Source of the DNA: Hydractinia symbiolongicarpus
Taxonomy: Eukaryota; Cnidaria; Hydrozoa; Anthoathecata; Hydractiniidae
Length of the DNA: 64,000 nt
NCBI RefSeq assembly: GCF_029227915.1
Contig: NC_079881.1
Span: 23,971,501 to 24,035,500, forward strand
Direction: 5' to 3'
Shown here in pieces: positions 1 to 14,850 of the stretch. The stretch's first letter is position 1. Each line of letters opens with the position of its first letter. The notes beneath the pieces were generated by a model. That model was not told where the DNA came from. It saw only the letters and a list, made by a program, of their open reading frames with translations, and ran no database searches. A program made the translations under genes and the position numbers.

Positions 1-1689
1 AAATGTTATAAGTGAGACAATTGGACTCCAAGAAATAACATTCTTCCTAATTTGACATGATTGTGGGGACTCACCGATTACACTGGACCCTGTGGTAGCG
101 CTTCATTTAAAAATTTAGATAAATAAGTGATTTTTACTGTGGGACCAATCCTAACCGTTAGCGCGCGCTGAAAATATAGAGACAGTTTCGAAAACTACAT
201 TTCATTGACTTTCTAACGGTGTCAATCCGTTTGAGTTACAACGGTTGCGTCACATATTCGTACCAACATGTATTTAGTAATTTTCTTCCGATATTACTAG
301 GTTGCATTGCTTTTAACAGTGAAACGATTGACTCTGGGACTTAATTGAACTGATTTTGGACTGTGACCTTATAAATGTTATAAGTGAGACAATTGGACTC
401 CAAGAAATAACATTCTTCTTAATTTGACATGATTGTGGGAACTCACCGATTACACTGGACCCTGTGGTAGCGCTTCATTTAAAAATTTAGATAAATAAGT
501 GATTTTTACTGTGGGACCAATCCTAGCCGTTAGCGCGCGCTGAAGATATAGAGAAAGTTTCAAAAACTCCATTTCATTGACTTTCTAACAGTGTCAATCC
601 GTTTGAGTTACAACAGTTGCGTCACATATTCGAACCAACCTGTATTTAGCGATAGTATTCGGAAATTACTAGGTTCCATCGCTTTTAACAGTGAAACGTT
701 TGACTGTGGGATTAATTGAACTGACTTTGGACTATGACCTTATAAATGTTATAAGTGAGACAATTGGACTCCAAGAAATAACATTCTTCTTAATTTGACA
801 TGATTGTAGGAACTCACCGATTACACTGGACCCCGTGGTAGCGCTTCATTTAAAAACTTAGATAAATCAGTCAATTTTACTGTGGGATCAATCCTAGCCG
901 TTAGCGTGCGCTGAAGAAATAGAGACAGTCTCAAAAACTACATTTCATTGACTTTCTAACGGTGTCAATCCGGTTGAGTTACAACGGTTGCGTCACATAT
1001 TCGTACCAACATATATTTAGCGATAGTATTCGGATATTACTAGGTTGCATCGCTTTTAACAGTGAAACGTTTGACTGTGGGACTTAATTGAACTGACTTT
1101 GGACTTTGACCTTATAAATGTTATAAGTGAGACAATTGGACTCCAAGGAATAACATTCTTCTAAATTTGACATGATTGCTGGAATTCAGCGATTACATTA
1201 GGCTCTGTGGTAGCGCTTTATTTAAAAATTAAGATAAATAAGTCTTTTTTTACTGTGAGACCAATCCTAGCCGTTAGTTCACGCTGAAGAAAAAGAGACA
1301 GTTTCAAAAAACTACATTTCATTGACTTCCTTACGGTGTCAATCCGTTTGAGTTACAACAGTTACGTCACATATTCGTACCAACATGTATTTAGTGATTT
1401 TCTTCCGATATTACTAGGTTGCATTGCTTTTAACAGTGAAACGATTGACTCTGGGACTTAATTGAACTGATTTTGGACTGTGATCTTATAAATGTTATAA
1501 GTGAGACAATTGGACTCCAAGAAATAACATTCTTCTTAATTTGACATGATTGTGGGAACTCACCGATTACACTGGACCCCGTGGTAGCGCTTCATTTAAA
1601 AATTTAGATAAATCAGTCAATTTTACTGTGGGACAAATCCTAGCCGTTAGCGCGCGCTGAAAATATAGAGACAGTTTCAAAAACTCCAT

Positions 1690-2860
1690 TTCATTGACTT
1701 TCTGGCGGCATGAATCCGTTTGAGTTACAACGGTTACGTCACATATTCGTACCAACATGTATTTAGCGATAGTATTTGGATATTACTAGGTTGCATCGCT
1801 TTTAACAGTGAAACGTTTGACTGTGGGTCTTAATTGAACTGACTTTGGACTTTGACCTTATAAATGTGATAAATGAGCCAGTTTGACTACAAGAAATAAC
1901 ATTCTTATTAGTTGACATGATTGCTGGAACTCACCGATTACACTGGACCCCGTGGTAGCGCTTCATTTAAAAATTTAGATAAATCAATCAATTTTAGTGT
2001 GGGACCAATTCTAGCCGTTAGCGCGCGCTGAAGATATAGAGAAAGTTTCAAAAACTCCATTTCATTGACTTTCTAACAGTGTCAATCCGTTTGAGTTACA
2101 ACAGTTGCGTCACATATTCAAACCAACCTGTATTTAGCGATAGTATTCGGAAATTACTAGGTTCCATCGCTTTTAACAGTGAAACGTTTGACTGTGGGAT
2201 TAATTGAACTGACTTTGGACTATGACCTTATAAATGTTATAAGTGAGACAATTGGACTCCAAGAAATAACATTCTTCTTAATTTGACATGATTGTAGGAA
2301 CTCACCGATTACACTGGACCCCGTGGTAGCGCTTCATTTAAAAATTTAGATAAATAAGTCAATTTTACTGTGGGATCAATCCTAGCCGTTAGCGTGCGCT
2401 GAAGAAATAGAGACAGTCTCAAAAACTACATTTCATTGACTTTCTAACGGTGTCAATCCGGTTGAGTTACAACGGTTGCGTCACATATTCGTACCAACAT
2501 ATATTTAGCGATAGTATTCGGATATTACTAGGTTGCATCGCTTTTAACAGTGAAACGTTTGACTGTGGGACTTAAGTGAACTGACTTTGGACTTTGACCT
2601 TATAAATGTTATAAGTGAGACAATTGGACTCCAAGAAATAACATTCTTCTTAAATTGACATGATTGTGGGAACTCACCGATTACACTTGACCCCGTGGTA
2701 GCGCTTCATTTAAAAATTTAGATAAATCAGTCAATTTTACTGTGGGACCAATCCTAGCCGTTAGCGCGCGCTGAAGATATAGAGAAAGTTTCAAAAACTC
2801 CATTTCATTGACTTTCTAACAGTGTCAATCCGTTTGAGTTACAACAGTTGCGTCACATAA
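1690..2860. repeat. Higher-order repeat block, copy A (13-monomer offset)
   Basis: This stretch of about 1.17 kb recurs almost unchanged at about 6516-7686, an offset of 4826 bp or 13 monomers. The rare variant TCTGGCGGCATGAATCCG lies at 1701 and again at 6527, and the following monomers keep the same subtype order and the same private substitutions, such as TTCAAACCAACC. Similarity falls back to ordinary monomer level near 2860, where the copies split (CATAATCGAACC against CATATTCGTACC). This points to segmental duplication or unequal exchange inside the array. Confidence 0.85.
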
Positions 2861-5800
2861 TCGAACCAACCTGTATTTAGCGATAGTAATCGGAAATTAC
2901 TAGGTTGCATCGCTTTTAACAGTGAAACGTTTGACTGTGGGATTAATTGAACTGACTTTGGACTATGACCTTATAAATGTTATAAGTGAGACAATTGGCT
3001 TGCAAGAATTAACATTCTTCTTAATTTAACATGATTGTAGGAACTCGCCGATTACACTGGATCCCGTGGTAGCGCTTCATTTAAAAATTTAGATAAATAA
3101 GTCATTTGTTACTGTGGGACCAATCCTAGCCGTTAGCGCGCGCTGAAGAAATAGCAACAGTTTGAAAAATTAAATTTCATTGACTTTCTAACGCTATCAA
3201 GACGCTTCATTTACATCGGTTGCGTCACATATTCGTACCAACATGTATTTAGTGATTTTCTTCCGATATTACTAGGTTGCATCGCTTTTAACAGTGAAAC
3301 GATTGACTGTGGGACTTAATTGAACTGATTTTGGACTGTGACCTTATAAGTGTGAAAGTGGGACCATTGGACTTCAAGAAATAACATTCTTTTTAATTTG
3401 ACATGATTGCCGAAACTCAGCGATTACATTGGCGCTGTGGTAGCGCTTTATTAAACAATTAAGATAAATAAGTCATTTTTTACTGTGGGACCAATCCTAG
3501 CCGTTAGCGCGCGCTGAAGAATTAGAGACAGTTTCAAATACCACATTTCACTGACTTTCTAGCGGTGTCAGTCCGTTTGAGTTACAACAGTTGCGTTGCA
3601 TTTTCGTACCAACATGTATTTAGCGATATTTTTCCGCTATTACTAGGTTGCATCGCTTTTAACAGTGAAACGATTGACTGTGGGACTTAATTGAACTGAT
3701 TTTGGACTGTTACCTTATAAGTGTGAAAGTGGGACCATTGGACTTCAAGAAATAACATTCTTTTTAATTTGACATGATTGCCGAAACTCAGCGATTACAT
3801 TGGCGCTGTGGTAGCGATTCATTTAAAAATTAAGATAAAAAATTCAGTTTTTACTGTGGGACCAATCCTAGCCGTTTGCGCGCTGAAGAAATAGAGATAG
3901 TTTCAAATACTACATTTCACTGACTTTCTAACGGTGTCAGTCCGTTTAAGTTACAACGGTTGGGTCACATATTCGTACCAACATGTATTTAGCGATATTT
4001 TTCTGATATTACTAGGTTGCATCGCTTTTAACAGTGAAACGATTGACTGTGGGACTTAATTGAACTAACTTTGTACTGTGACCTGATAAATGTGATAAAT
4101 AAGACAATTGGACTACAAGAAATAACATTCTTCTTAAATTGACATGATTGTAGGAACTCACCGATTACACTGGACCCCGTGGTAGCGCTTTATTAAACAA
4201 TTAAGATAAATAAGTCATTTTTTACTGTGGGACCAATCCTAGCCGTTAGCGCACGCTGAAGAATTAGAGACAGTTTCAAATACCACATTTCACTGACTTT
4301 CTAGCGGTGTCAGTCCGTTTGAGTTACAACAGTTGCGTTGCATATTCGTACCAACATGTATTTAGCGATATTTTTCCGCTATTACTAGGTTGCATCGCTT
4401 TTAACAGTGAAACGATTGACTGTGGGACTTAATTGAACTGATTTTGGACTGTGACCTTATAAGTGTGAAAGTGAGACAATTGGACTTCAAGAAATAACAT
4501 TCTTTTTAATTTGACATGATTGCCGAAACTCAGCGATTACATTGGCGCTGTGGTAGCGATTCAATTAAAAATTAAGATAAAAAATTCAGTTTTTACTGTG
4601 GGACCAATCCTAGCCGTTTGCGCGCTGAAAAAATAGAGATAGTTTCAAATACTACATTTCACTGACTTTCTAACGCTGTCAGTCCGTTTAAGTTACAACG
4701 GTTGGGTCACATATTCGTACCAACATGTATTTAGCGATATTTTTCTGATATTACTAGGTTGCATCGCTTTTAACAGTGAAACGATTGACTGTGGGACTTA
4801 ATTGAACTAACTTTGTACTGTGACCTGATAAATGTGATAAATAAGACAATTGGACTACAAGAAATAACATTCTTCTTAAATTGACGTGATTGCCGGAACT
4901 TAGCGATTACATTAGGCGCTGTGGTAGCGCTTCATTTAAAAATTGAGATTAATAAGTCATTTTTACTGTGGGACCAATGCTGGCAGTTATCGCGCGCTGA
5001 AGAAATAGCGACAGTTTCAAAAATTAAATTTCATTGACTTTCTAACGCTATCAAGACGCTTCAGTTACAAAGGTTGCGTCACATATTCGTACCAACATGT
5101 ATTTAGCGATCATTTTCTCATATTACTAGGTTGCATCGCTTTTAACAGTGAAACGATTGACTCTGGGACTTAATTGAACTGACTTTGGATTTTGACCTTA
5201 TAAATGTGATAAATGAGCCAGTTTGACTACAGGAAATAACATTCTTATTAATCTGACATGATTGCTGGAACTCAGCGATTACACTGGGCGCTGTGGTAGA
5301 GTTTTATTTAAAAATTAAGATAAATAAGTCTTTTTTTACTGTGGGACCAATCCTAGCCGTTAGTTCGCGCTACAAAAATAGAGACAGTTTCAAAAACTAC
5401 ATTTCATTGACTTTCTAACGGTGTCGATCCGTTTGAGTTACAACAGTTACGTCACATATTCGTACCAACATGTATTTAGTGATAGTATTCGTAAATTACT
5501 AGGTTGCATCGCTTTTAACAGTGAAACGTTTGACTGTGGGATTAATTGAACTGACTTTGGACTATGACCTTATAAATGTTATAAGTGAGACAATTGGACT
5601 CCAAGAAATAACATTCTTCCTAATTTGACATGATTGTAGGAACTCACCGATTACACTGGACCCCGTGGTAGCGCTTCATTTAAAAATTTAGATAAATCAG
5701 TCAATTTTACTGTGGGATCAATCCTAGCCGTTAGCGCGCGCTGAAGAAATAGAGACAGTTTCAAAACCTACATTTCATTGACTTTCCAACGGTGTTAATT

Positions 5801-6515
5801 CGGTTGAGTTACAACGGTTGCCTCACATATTCGTACCAACATGTATTTAGCGATAGTATTCGGATATTACTAGGTTGCATCGCTTTTAACAGTGAAACGT
5901 TTGACTGTGGGACTTAATTGAACTGACTTTGGACTTTGACCTTATAAATGTGATAAATGAGCCAGTTTGACTAAAAGAAATAACATTCTTCTTAATTTGA
6001 CATGATTGCCGAAACTCAGCGATTACACTGGGCGCTGTGGTAGCGCTTTATTAAACAATTAAGATAAATAAGCCATTTTTACTGTGGGACCAATCCTAGC
6101 CGTTAGCGCGCTGAAGAAATAGAGACAGTTTCAAATACTACATTTCACTGACTTTCTGACGGTGTCAGTCCGTTTAAGTTACAACGGTTGGGTCACATAT
6201 TCGTACCAACATGTATTTAACGATATTTTTCTGATATTACTAGGTTGCATCGCTTTTAACAGTGAAACGATTGACTGTGGGACTTAATTGAACTAACTTT
6301 GGACTGTGACCTGATAAATGTGACAAATAAGACAATTGGACTCCAAGAAATAACATTCTTCTTAAATTGACGTGATTGCCGTAACTTAGCGATTACATTG
6401 GGCGCTGTGGTAGCGCTTCATTTAAAAATTCATATAAATAAGTCATCTTTACTGTGGGACCAATCCTGGCAGTTAGCGCGCGCTGAAGAAATAGCAACAG
6501 TTTCAAAAACTCCAT

Positions 6516-7686
6516 TTCATTGACTTTCTGGCGGCATGAATCCGTTTGAGTTACAACGGTTACGTCACATATTCGTACCAACATGTATTTAGCGATAGTA
6601 TTTGGATATTACTAGGTTGCATCGCTTTTAACAGTGAAACGTTTGACTGTGGGTCTTAATTGAACTGACTTTGGACTTTGACCTTATAAATGTGATAAAT
6701 GAGCCAGTTTGACTACAAGAAATAACATTCTTATTAGTTGACATGATTGCTGGAACTCACCGATTACACTGGACCCCGTGGTAGCGCTTCATTTAAAAAT
6801 TTAGATAAATCAATCAATTTTAGTGTGGGACCAATTCTAGCCGTTAGCGCGCGCTGAAGATATAGAGAAAGTTTCAAAAACTCCATTTCATTGACTTTCT
6901 AACAGTGTCAATCCGTTTGAGTTACAACAGTTGCGTCACATATTCAAACCAACCTGTATTTAGCGATAGTATTCGGAAATTACTAGGTTCCATCGCTTTT
7001 AACAGTGAAACGTTTGACTGTGGGATTAATTGAACTGACTTTGGACTATGACCTTATAAATGTTATAAGTGAGACAATTGGACTCCAAGAAATAACATTC
7101 TTCTTAATTTGACATGATTGTAGGAACTCACCGATTACACTGGACCCCGTGGTAGCGCTTCATTTAAAAATTTAGATAAATCAGTCAATTTTACTGTGGG
7201 ATCAATCCTAGCCGTTAGCGTGCGCTGAAGAAATAGAGACAGTCTCAAAAACTACATTTCATTGACTTTCTAACGGTGTCAATCCGGTTGAGTTACAACG
7301 GTTGCGTCACATATTCGTACCAACATATATTTAGCGATAGTATTCGGATATTACTAGGTTGCATCGCTTTTAACAGTGAAACGTTTGACTGTGGGACTTA
7401 AGTGAACTGACTTTGGACTTTGACCTTATAAATGTTATAAGTGAGACAATTGGACTCCAAGAAATAACATTCTTCTTAAATTGACATGATTGTGGGAACT
7501 CACCGATTACACTTGACCCCGTGGTAGCGCTTCATTTAAAAATTTAGATAAATCAGTCAATTTTACTGTGGGACCAATCCTAGCCGTTAGCGCGCGCTGA
7601 AGATATAGAGAAAGTTTCAAAAACTCCATTTCATTGACTTTCTAACAGTGTCAATCCGTTTGAGTTACAACGGTTGCGTCACATAT
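6516..7686. repeat. Higher-order repeat block, copy B (13-monomer offset)
   Basis: Second copy of the block at about 1690-2860. The constant offset of 4826 bp over more than three consecutive monomers, including rare variants, shows that one multi-monomer segment was duplicated, not single monomers converted. Confidence 0.85.
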
Positions 7687-10600
7687 TCGTACCAACCTGT
7701 ATTTAGCGATAGTATTCAGAAATTACTAGGTTGCATCGCTTTTAACAGTGAAACGTTTGACTGTGGGATTAATTGAACTGACCTTGGATTTGACCTTGTA
7801 AATGTGATAAATGAGCCAGTTTGACTACAAGAAATAACATTCTTCTTAATTAGACATGATTGTTGGAACTCAGCGGTTACACTGGGCGCTGTGGTAGCGT
7901 GTGATTTTAAAATTAGGATAAATAAGTCTTTTTTTTACTGTTGGACAAATCCTAGCCGTTAGTTCGCGCTGAAGAAATAGAGACAGTTTCAAAAACTACA
8001 ATTCATTGACTTTCTAACGGTGTCAATCCAATTGAGTTACAACGGTTGCGTCACATATTCGTACCAACATGTATTTAGCGATAGTATTGGGATATTACTA
8101 GGTTGCATCGCTTTTAACAGTGAAACGTTTGACTGTGGGACTTAATTGAACTGACCTTGGACTTTGATCTTGTAAATGTGATAAATGAGCCAGTTTGACT
8201 ACAAGAAATAACATTTTTCTTAATCTGTGATGATTGCTGGAAATCAGCGGTTACACTGGGCGTTGTGGTAGCGTTTGATTTAAAAAGTAGGATAGATAAG
8301 TCTTTTTTTACTGTGGGACCAATCCTAGCCGTTAGTTCGCACTGAAGAAATAGAGACAGTTTCAAAAACTACATTTCATTGACTTTCCAACGGTATCAAT
8401 CCGTTTGAGTTACAACGGTTAGGTCACATATTCGTCCCCACATGTATTTAGCGATAGTTTTCGCATATTACTAGGTTGCATCGCTTTTAACAGTGAAACG
8501 TTTGACTGTGGGACTTAACAGAACTGATTTTGGACTTTGACCTTATAAATGTGATAAATGAGCCAGTTTGAGTACAAGAAATGACATTCTTCTTACTTTG
8601 ACATGAGTGCTGGAACTCAGCGATTACACTGGGCGCTGTGGTAGCGCTTTATTAAACAATTAAGATAAATAAGTCATTTTTTACTGTGGGACCAATCCTA
8701 GCCGTTAGCGCGCGCTGAAGAATTCGAGACAGTTTCAAATACCACATTTCACTGACTTTCTAGCGGTGTTAGTCCGGTTGAGCTACAAGGATTGCGTCAC
8801 ATATTCGTACCAACATGTATTTAGCGATAGTATTCGGATATTACTAGGTTGCATCGCTTTTAACAGTGAAACGTTTGACTGTGGGACTTAATTGAACTGA
8901 CTTTGGACTTTGACCTTATCAATGTGATAAATGAGCCAGTTTGACTACAAGAAATAACATTCTTATTAATCTGACATGATTGCTGGAACTCAGCGATTAC
9001 ACTGGGCGTTGTGGTAGCGTTTTATTTAAAAATTAAGATAAATAAGTCTTTTTTTACTGTGGGATCAATCCTAGCCGTTAGTTCGCGCTGAAGAAATAGA
9101 GAAAGTTTCAAAAACTCCATTTCATTGACTTTCTAACAGTGTCAATCCGTTTGAGTTACAACAGTTACGTCACGTATTCGTACCAACATGTATTTAGTGA
9201 TTTTCTTCCGATATTACTAAGTTGTATTGCTTTTAACAGTGAAACGATTGACTGTGGGAATTAATTGAACTGATTCTGGACTGTGACCTTATTAATGTGA
9301 TAAATGAGCCAATTGGACTCCAAGAAATAACATTCTTCTTAAATTGACATGATTGTGGGAACTCACCGATTACACTGGACCCCGTGGTAGCGCTTCATTT
9401 AAAAATTTAGATAAATTAGTCAATTTTACTGTGGGACCAATCCTAGCCGTTAGCGCGCACTGAAGATATAGAGAAAGTTTCAAAAACTCCATTTCATTGA
9501 CTTTCTAACAGTGTCAATCCGTTTGAGTTACAACAGTAGCGTCACATATTCGAACCAACCTGTATTTAGCGATAGTATTCGGAAATTACTAGGTTGCATC
9601 GCTTTTAACAGTGATACGTTTGACTGTGGGATTATTTGAACTGACTTTGGACTATGACCTTATAAATGTTATAAGTGACACAATTGGACTCCAAGAAATA
9701 ACATTCTTCTTAATTTGACATGATTGCTGGAACTCAGCGATTACACTGGGCGCTGTGGTAGCGCTTTATTAAACAATTAAGATAAATAAGTCATTTTTTA
9801 CTGCGGGTCCAATCCTAGCCGTTAGCGCGTGCTGAAGAATTAGAGACAGTTTCAAATACCACATTTCACCGACTTTCTAGCGGTGTCAGTCCGTTTGAGT
9901 TACAACGGTTGCGTCACATATTCGTACCAACATGTATTTAACGATATTTTTCCGCTATTACTAGGTTGCATCGTTTTTAACAGTGAAACGATTGACTGTG
10001 GGAGTTAATTGAACTGATTTTGGACTGTGACCTTATAAGTGTGAAAGTGAGACAATTGGACTTTAAGAAATAACATTCTTTTTAATTTGACATGATTGCC
10101 GAAACTCAGCGATTACATTGGCGCTGTGGTAGCGATTCATTTAAAAATTAAGATAAAAAATTCAGTTTTTACTGTGGGACCAATCCTAGCCGTTTGTGCG
10201 CTGAAGAAATAGAGACAGTTTTAAATACTACATTTCACTGACTTTCTAACGGTGTCAGTCCGTTTAAGTTGCAACGGTTGGGTCACATATTCGTACCAAC
10301 ATGTATTTAGCGATATTTTTCTGATATTACTAGGTTGCATCGCTTTTAACAGTGAAACGATTGACTGTGGGACTTAATTGAACTAACTTTGTACTGTGAC
10401 CTGATAATTGTGATAAATAAGACAATTGGACTACAAGAAATAACATTCTTTTTAAATTGACGTGATTGCCGGAACTTAGCGATTACATTAGGCGCTGTGG
10501 TAGCGCTTCATTTAAAAATTTAGATTAATAAGTCATCTTTAGTGTGGGACCAATCCTGGCAGTTATCGCGCGCTGAAGAAATAGCGACAGTTTCAAAAAT

Positions 10601-13365
10601 TAAATTTCATTGACTTTCTAACGCTATCAAGACGCTTCATTTACATCGGTTGCGTCACATATTCGTACCAACAGGTATTTAGCGATACTTTTCTCATATT
10701 ACTAGGTTGCATCGCTTTTAACAGTGAAACGATTGACTCTGGGACTTAATTGAACTGATTTTGGACTGTGACCTTATAAATGTTACAAGTGAGACAATTG
10801 CACTCCAAGAAATAACATTCTTCTTAATTTGACATGATTGTGGGAACTCAGCGATTACACTGAACCCTGTGGTAGCGCTTAATTTAAAAATTTAGATAAA
10901 TAAGTCATTTTACTGTGGGACCAGCGCGCTGAAAATATAGAGACAGTTTCAAAAGCACCATTTCATTGACTTTCTAACTGTGTCAATCCGTTTGAGTTAC
11001 AACGGTTGGGTCACATATTCGTACCAACATGTATTTAGTGATTTTCTTCCGATATTACTAAGTTGTATCGCTTTTAACAGTGATGAGATTGACTGTGGGA
11101 CTTAATTGAACTGACTTTGGACTTTGACCTTATAAATGTGATAAATCAGCCAGTTTGACTACAAGAAATAACATTCTTCTTATTTTGACATGATTGTGGG
11201 AACTCACCGATTACACTGGACCATGTGGTAGCGCTTCATTTAAAAATTTAGATAAATTAGTCAATTTTACTGTAGGACCAATCCTAGCCGTTAGCGCGCA
11301 CTGAAGATATAGAGAAAGTTTCAAAAACTGCATTTCATTGACTTTCTAACAGTGTCAATCCGTTTGTGTTACAACAGTTGCGTCACCTATTCGAACCAAC
11401 CTATATTTAGCGATAGTATTCGGAAATTACTAGGTTGCATCGCTTTTAACAGTGAAACGTTTGACTGTTGGATTAATTGAACTGATTCTGGACTGTGACC
11501 TTATTAATGTGATAAATGAGCCAATTGGACTCCAAGAAATAACATTCTTCTTAAATTGACATGATTGCCGAAACTCAGCGATTACATTGGCGCTGTGGTA
11601 GCGATTCATTTAAAAATTAAGATAAAAAATTCAGTTTTTACTGTGGGACCAATCCTAGCCGTTAGCGCGCTGAAGAATTAGAGACAGTTTCAAATACCAC
11701 ATTTCATTGACTTTCTAGAGGTGTCAGTCCGTTTGAGTTACAACAGTTGCGTTGCATATTCGTACCAACATGTATTTAGCGATATTTTTCCGCTATTACT
11801 AGGTTGCATCGCTTTTAACAGTGAAACGATTGACTGTGGGACTTAATTGAACTGATTTTGGACTGTGACCTTATAAGTGTGAAAGTAAGACAATTGGACT
11901 TCAAGAAATAACATTCTTTTTAATTTGACATGATTGCCGAAACTCAGCGATTACATTGGCGCTGTGGTAGCAATTCATTTAAAAATTAAGATAAAAAATT
12001 CAGTTTTTACTGTGGGACCAATCCTAGCCGTTTGCGCGCTGAAGAAATAGAGATAGTTTCAAATACTACATTTCACTGACTTTCTAACGGTGTCAGTCCG
12101 TTTAAGTTACAACGGTTGGGTCACATATTCGTCCCCACATGTATTTAGCGATATTTTTCTGATATTACTAGGTTGCATCGCTTTTAACAGTGAAACGTTT
12201 GACTGTGGGACTTAACAGAACTGATTTTGGACTTTGACCTTACAAATGTGATAAATGAGCCAGTTTGACTACAAGAAATAACATTCTTCTTACTTTGACA
12301 TGAGTGCTGGAACTCAGCGATTACACTGGGCGCTATGGTAGCGCTTTTTTAAACAATTAAGATAAATAAGTCATTTTTTACTGTGGGACCAATCCTAGCC
12401 GTTAGCGCGCGCTGAAGAATTAGAGACAGTTTCAAATACCACATTTCACTGACCTTCTAGCGGTGTCAGTCCGGTTGAGTTACAACGATTGCGTCACATA
12501 TTCGTGCCAACATGTATTTAGCGATAGTATTCGGATATTACTAGGTTGCATCGCTTTTAACAGTGAAACGTTTGACTGTGGGACTTAATTGAACTGACTT
12601 TGGACTTTGACCTTATCAATGTGATAAATGAGCCAGTTTGACTACAAGAAATAACATTCTTATTAATCTGACATGATTGCTGGAACTCAGCGATTACACT
12701 GGGCGTTGTGGTAGCGTTTTATTTAAAAAATTAAGATAATTAAGTCTCTTTTTACTGTGGGACCAATCCTAGCCGTTAGTTTGCGCTGAAGAAATAGAGA
12801 CAGTTTCAAAAACTACATTTCATTGACTTTCTAACGGTGTCAATCCGTTTGAGTTACAACAGTTACGTCACGTATTCGTACCAACATGTATTTAATGATT
12901 TTCTTCCGATATTACTAACTTGTATTGCTTTTAACATTGAAACGATTGACTGTGGGAATTAATTGAACTGATTCTGGACTGTGACCTTATTAATGTGATA
13001 AATGAGCCAATTGGACTCCAAGAAATAACATTCTTCTTAAATTGACATGATTGTGGGAACTCACCGATTACACTGGACCCCGTGGTAGCGCTTCATTTAA
13101 AAATTTAGATAAATTAGTCAATTTTACTGTGGGACCAATCCTAGCCGTTAGCGCGCATTGAAGATATAGAGAAAGTTTCAAAAACTCCATTTCATTGACT
13201 TTCTAACAGTGTCAATCCGTTTGAGTTACAACAGTTGCGTCACATATTCGAACCAACCTGTATTGAGCGATAGTATTCGGAAATTACTAGGTTGCATCGC
13301 TTTTAACAGTGAAACGTTTGACTGTGGGATTAATTGAACTGACTTTGGACTATGACCTTATAAAT

Positions 13366-14850
13366 GTTGTAAGTGAGACAATTGGACTCCAAGAAATAAC
13401 ATTCTTCTTAATTTGACATGATTGTAGGAACTCACCGATTACACTGGACCCCGTGCTAGCGCTTCATTTAAAAATTTAGAAAAATCAGTCAATTTTACTG
13501 TGGGATCAGTCCTAGCCGTTAGCGCGCGCTAAAGAAATAGAGACAGTTTCAAAAACTACATTTCATTGACTTTCTAACGGTGTCAATCCGGTTGAGTTAC
13601 AACGATTGCGTCACATATTCGTACCAACATGTGTTTAGCAATAGTGTTCGGATATTACTAGGTTGCATCGCTTTTAACAGTGAAACGTTTGACTGTGGGA
13701 CTTAATTGAACTGACTTTGGACTTTGACCTTATAAATGTGATAAATGAGCCAGTTTGACTACAAGAAATAACATTCTTAATAATCTGACATGATTGCTGG
13801 AACTCAGCGATTACACTGGGCGTTGTGGTAGCGTTTTATTTAAAAATTAAGATAAATAAGTCTTTTTTTACTGTGGGACCAATCCTAGCCGTTAGTTCGC
13901 GCTGAAGAAATAGAGACAGTTTCAAAAACTACATTTCATTGACTTTCTAACGGTGTCAATCCGTTTGAGTTACAACGGTTGCGTCACATAGTCGTACCAA
14001 CATGTATTTAGTGATTTTCTTCCGATATTACTAGGTTGCATCGCTTTTAACAGTGAAATGTTTGACTGTGGGATTAATTGAACTGACTTTGGACTATGAC
14101 CTTATAAATGTTGTAAGTGAGACAATTGGACTCCAAGAAATAACATTCTTCTTAATTTGACATGATTGTAGGAACTCACCGATTACACTGGACCCCGTGG
14201 TAGCGCTTCATTTAAAAATTTAGAAAAATCAGTCAATTTTACTGTGGGATCAGTCCTAGCCGTTAGCGCGCGCTAAAGAAATAGAGACAGTTTCAAAAAC
14301 TACATTTCATTGACTTTCTAACGGTGTCAATCCGGTTGAGTTACAACGATTGCGTCACATATTCGTACCAACATGTGTTTAGCAATAGTGTTCGGATATT
14401 ACTAGGTTGCATCGCTTTTAACAGTGAAACGTTTGACTGTGGGACTTAATTGAACTGACTTTGGACTTTGACCTTATAAATGTGATAAATGAGCCAGTTT
14501 GACTACAAGAAATAACATTCTCAATAATCTGACATGATTGCTGGAACTCAGCGATTACACTGGACGTTGTGGTAGCGTTTTATTTAAAAATTAAGATAAA
14601 TAAGTCTTTTTTACTGTGGGATCAATCCTAGCCGTTAGTTCGCGCTGAAGAAATAGAGACAGTTTCAAAAACTACATTTCATTGACTTTCTAACGGTGTC
14701 AATCCGTTTGAGTTACAACAGTTACGTCACGTATTCGTACCAACATGTATTTAGTGATTTTCTTCCGATATTACTAAGTTGTATTGCTTTTAACAGTGAA
14801 ACGATTGACTGTGGGAATTAATTGACCTGATTCTGGACTGTGACCTTATT
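13366..14850. repeat. Tandem dimer duplication in satellite (offset ~744 bp)
   Basis: The private variant GTTGTAAGTGAGACAATTGG at 13366 recurs at 14110. The variants TTTAGAAAAATCAGTCAATT and GTGTTTAGCAATAGTGTTCG are repeated at the same two-monomer spacing. This is a two-copy dimeric unit within the array. Confidence 0.8.

Noticed and set aside
1-400. CENP-B box in the monomer (TTCGTACCAACATG segment)
   Set aside because: TTCG and the following A fit, but the CGGG half of the box is missing.
1567-8365. Open frames of 60-85 aa in the satellite, two sharing the start MLVRICDVTVV
   Set aside because: They come from the repeat itself and recur because the monomer recurs. Frames are broken in most monomers and show no protein-like conservation.
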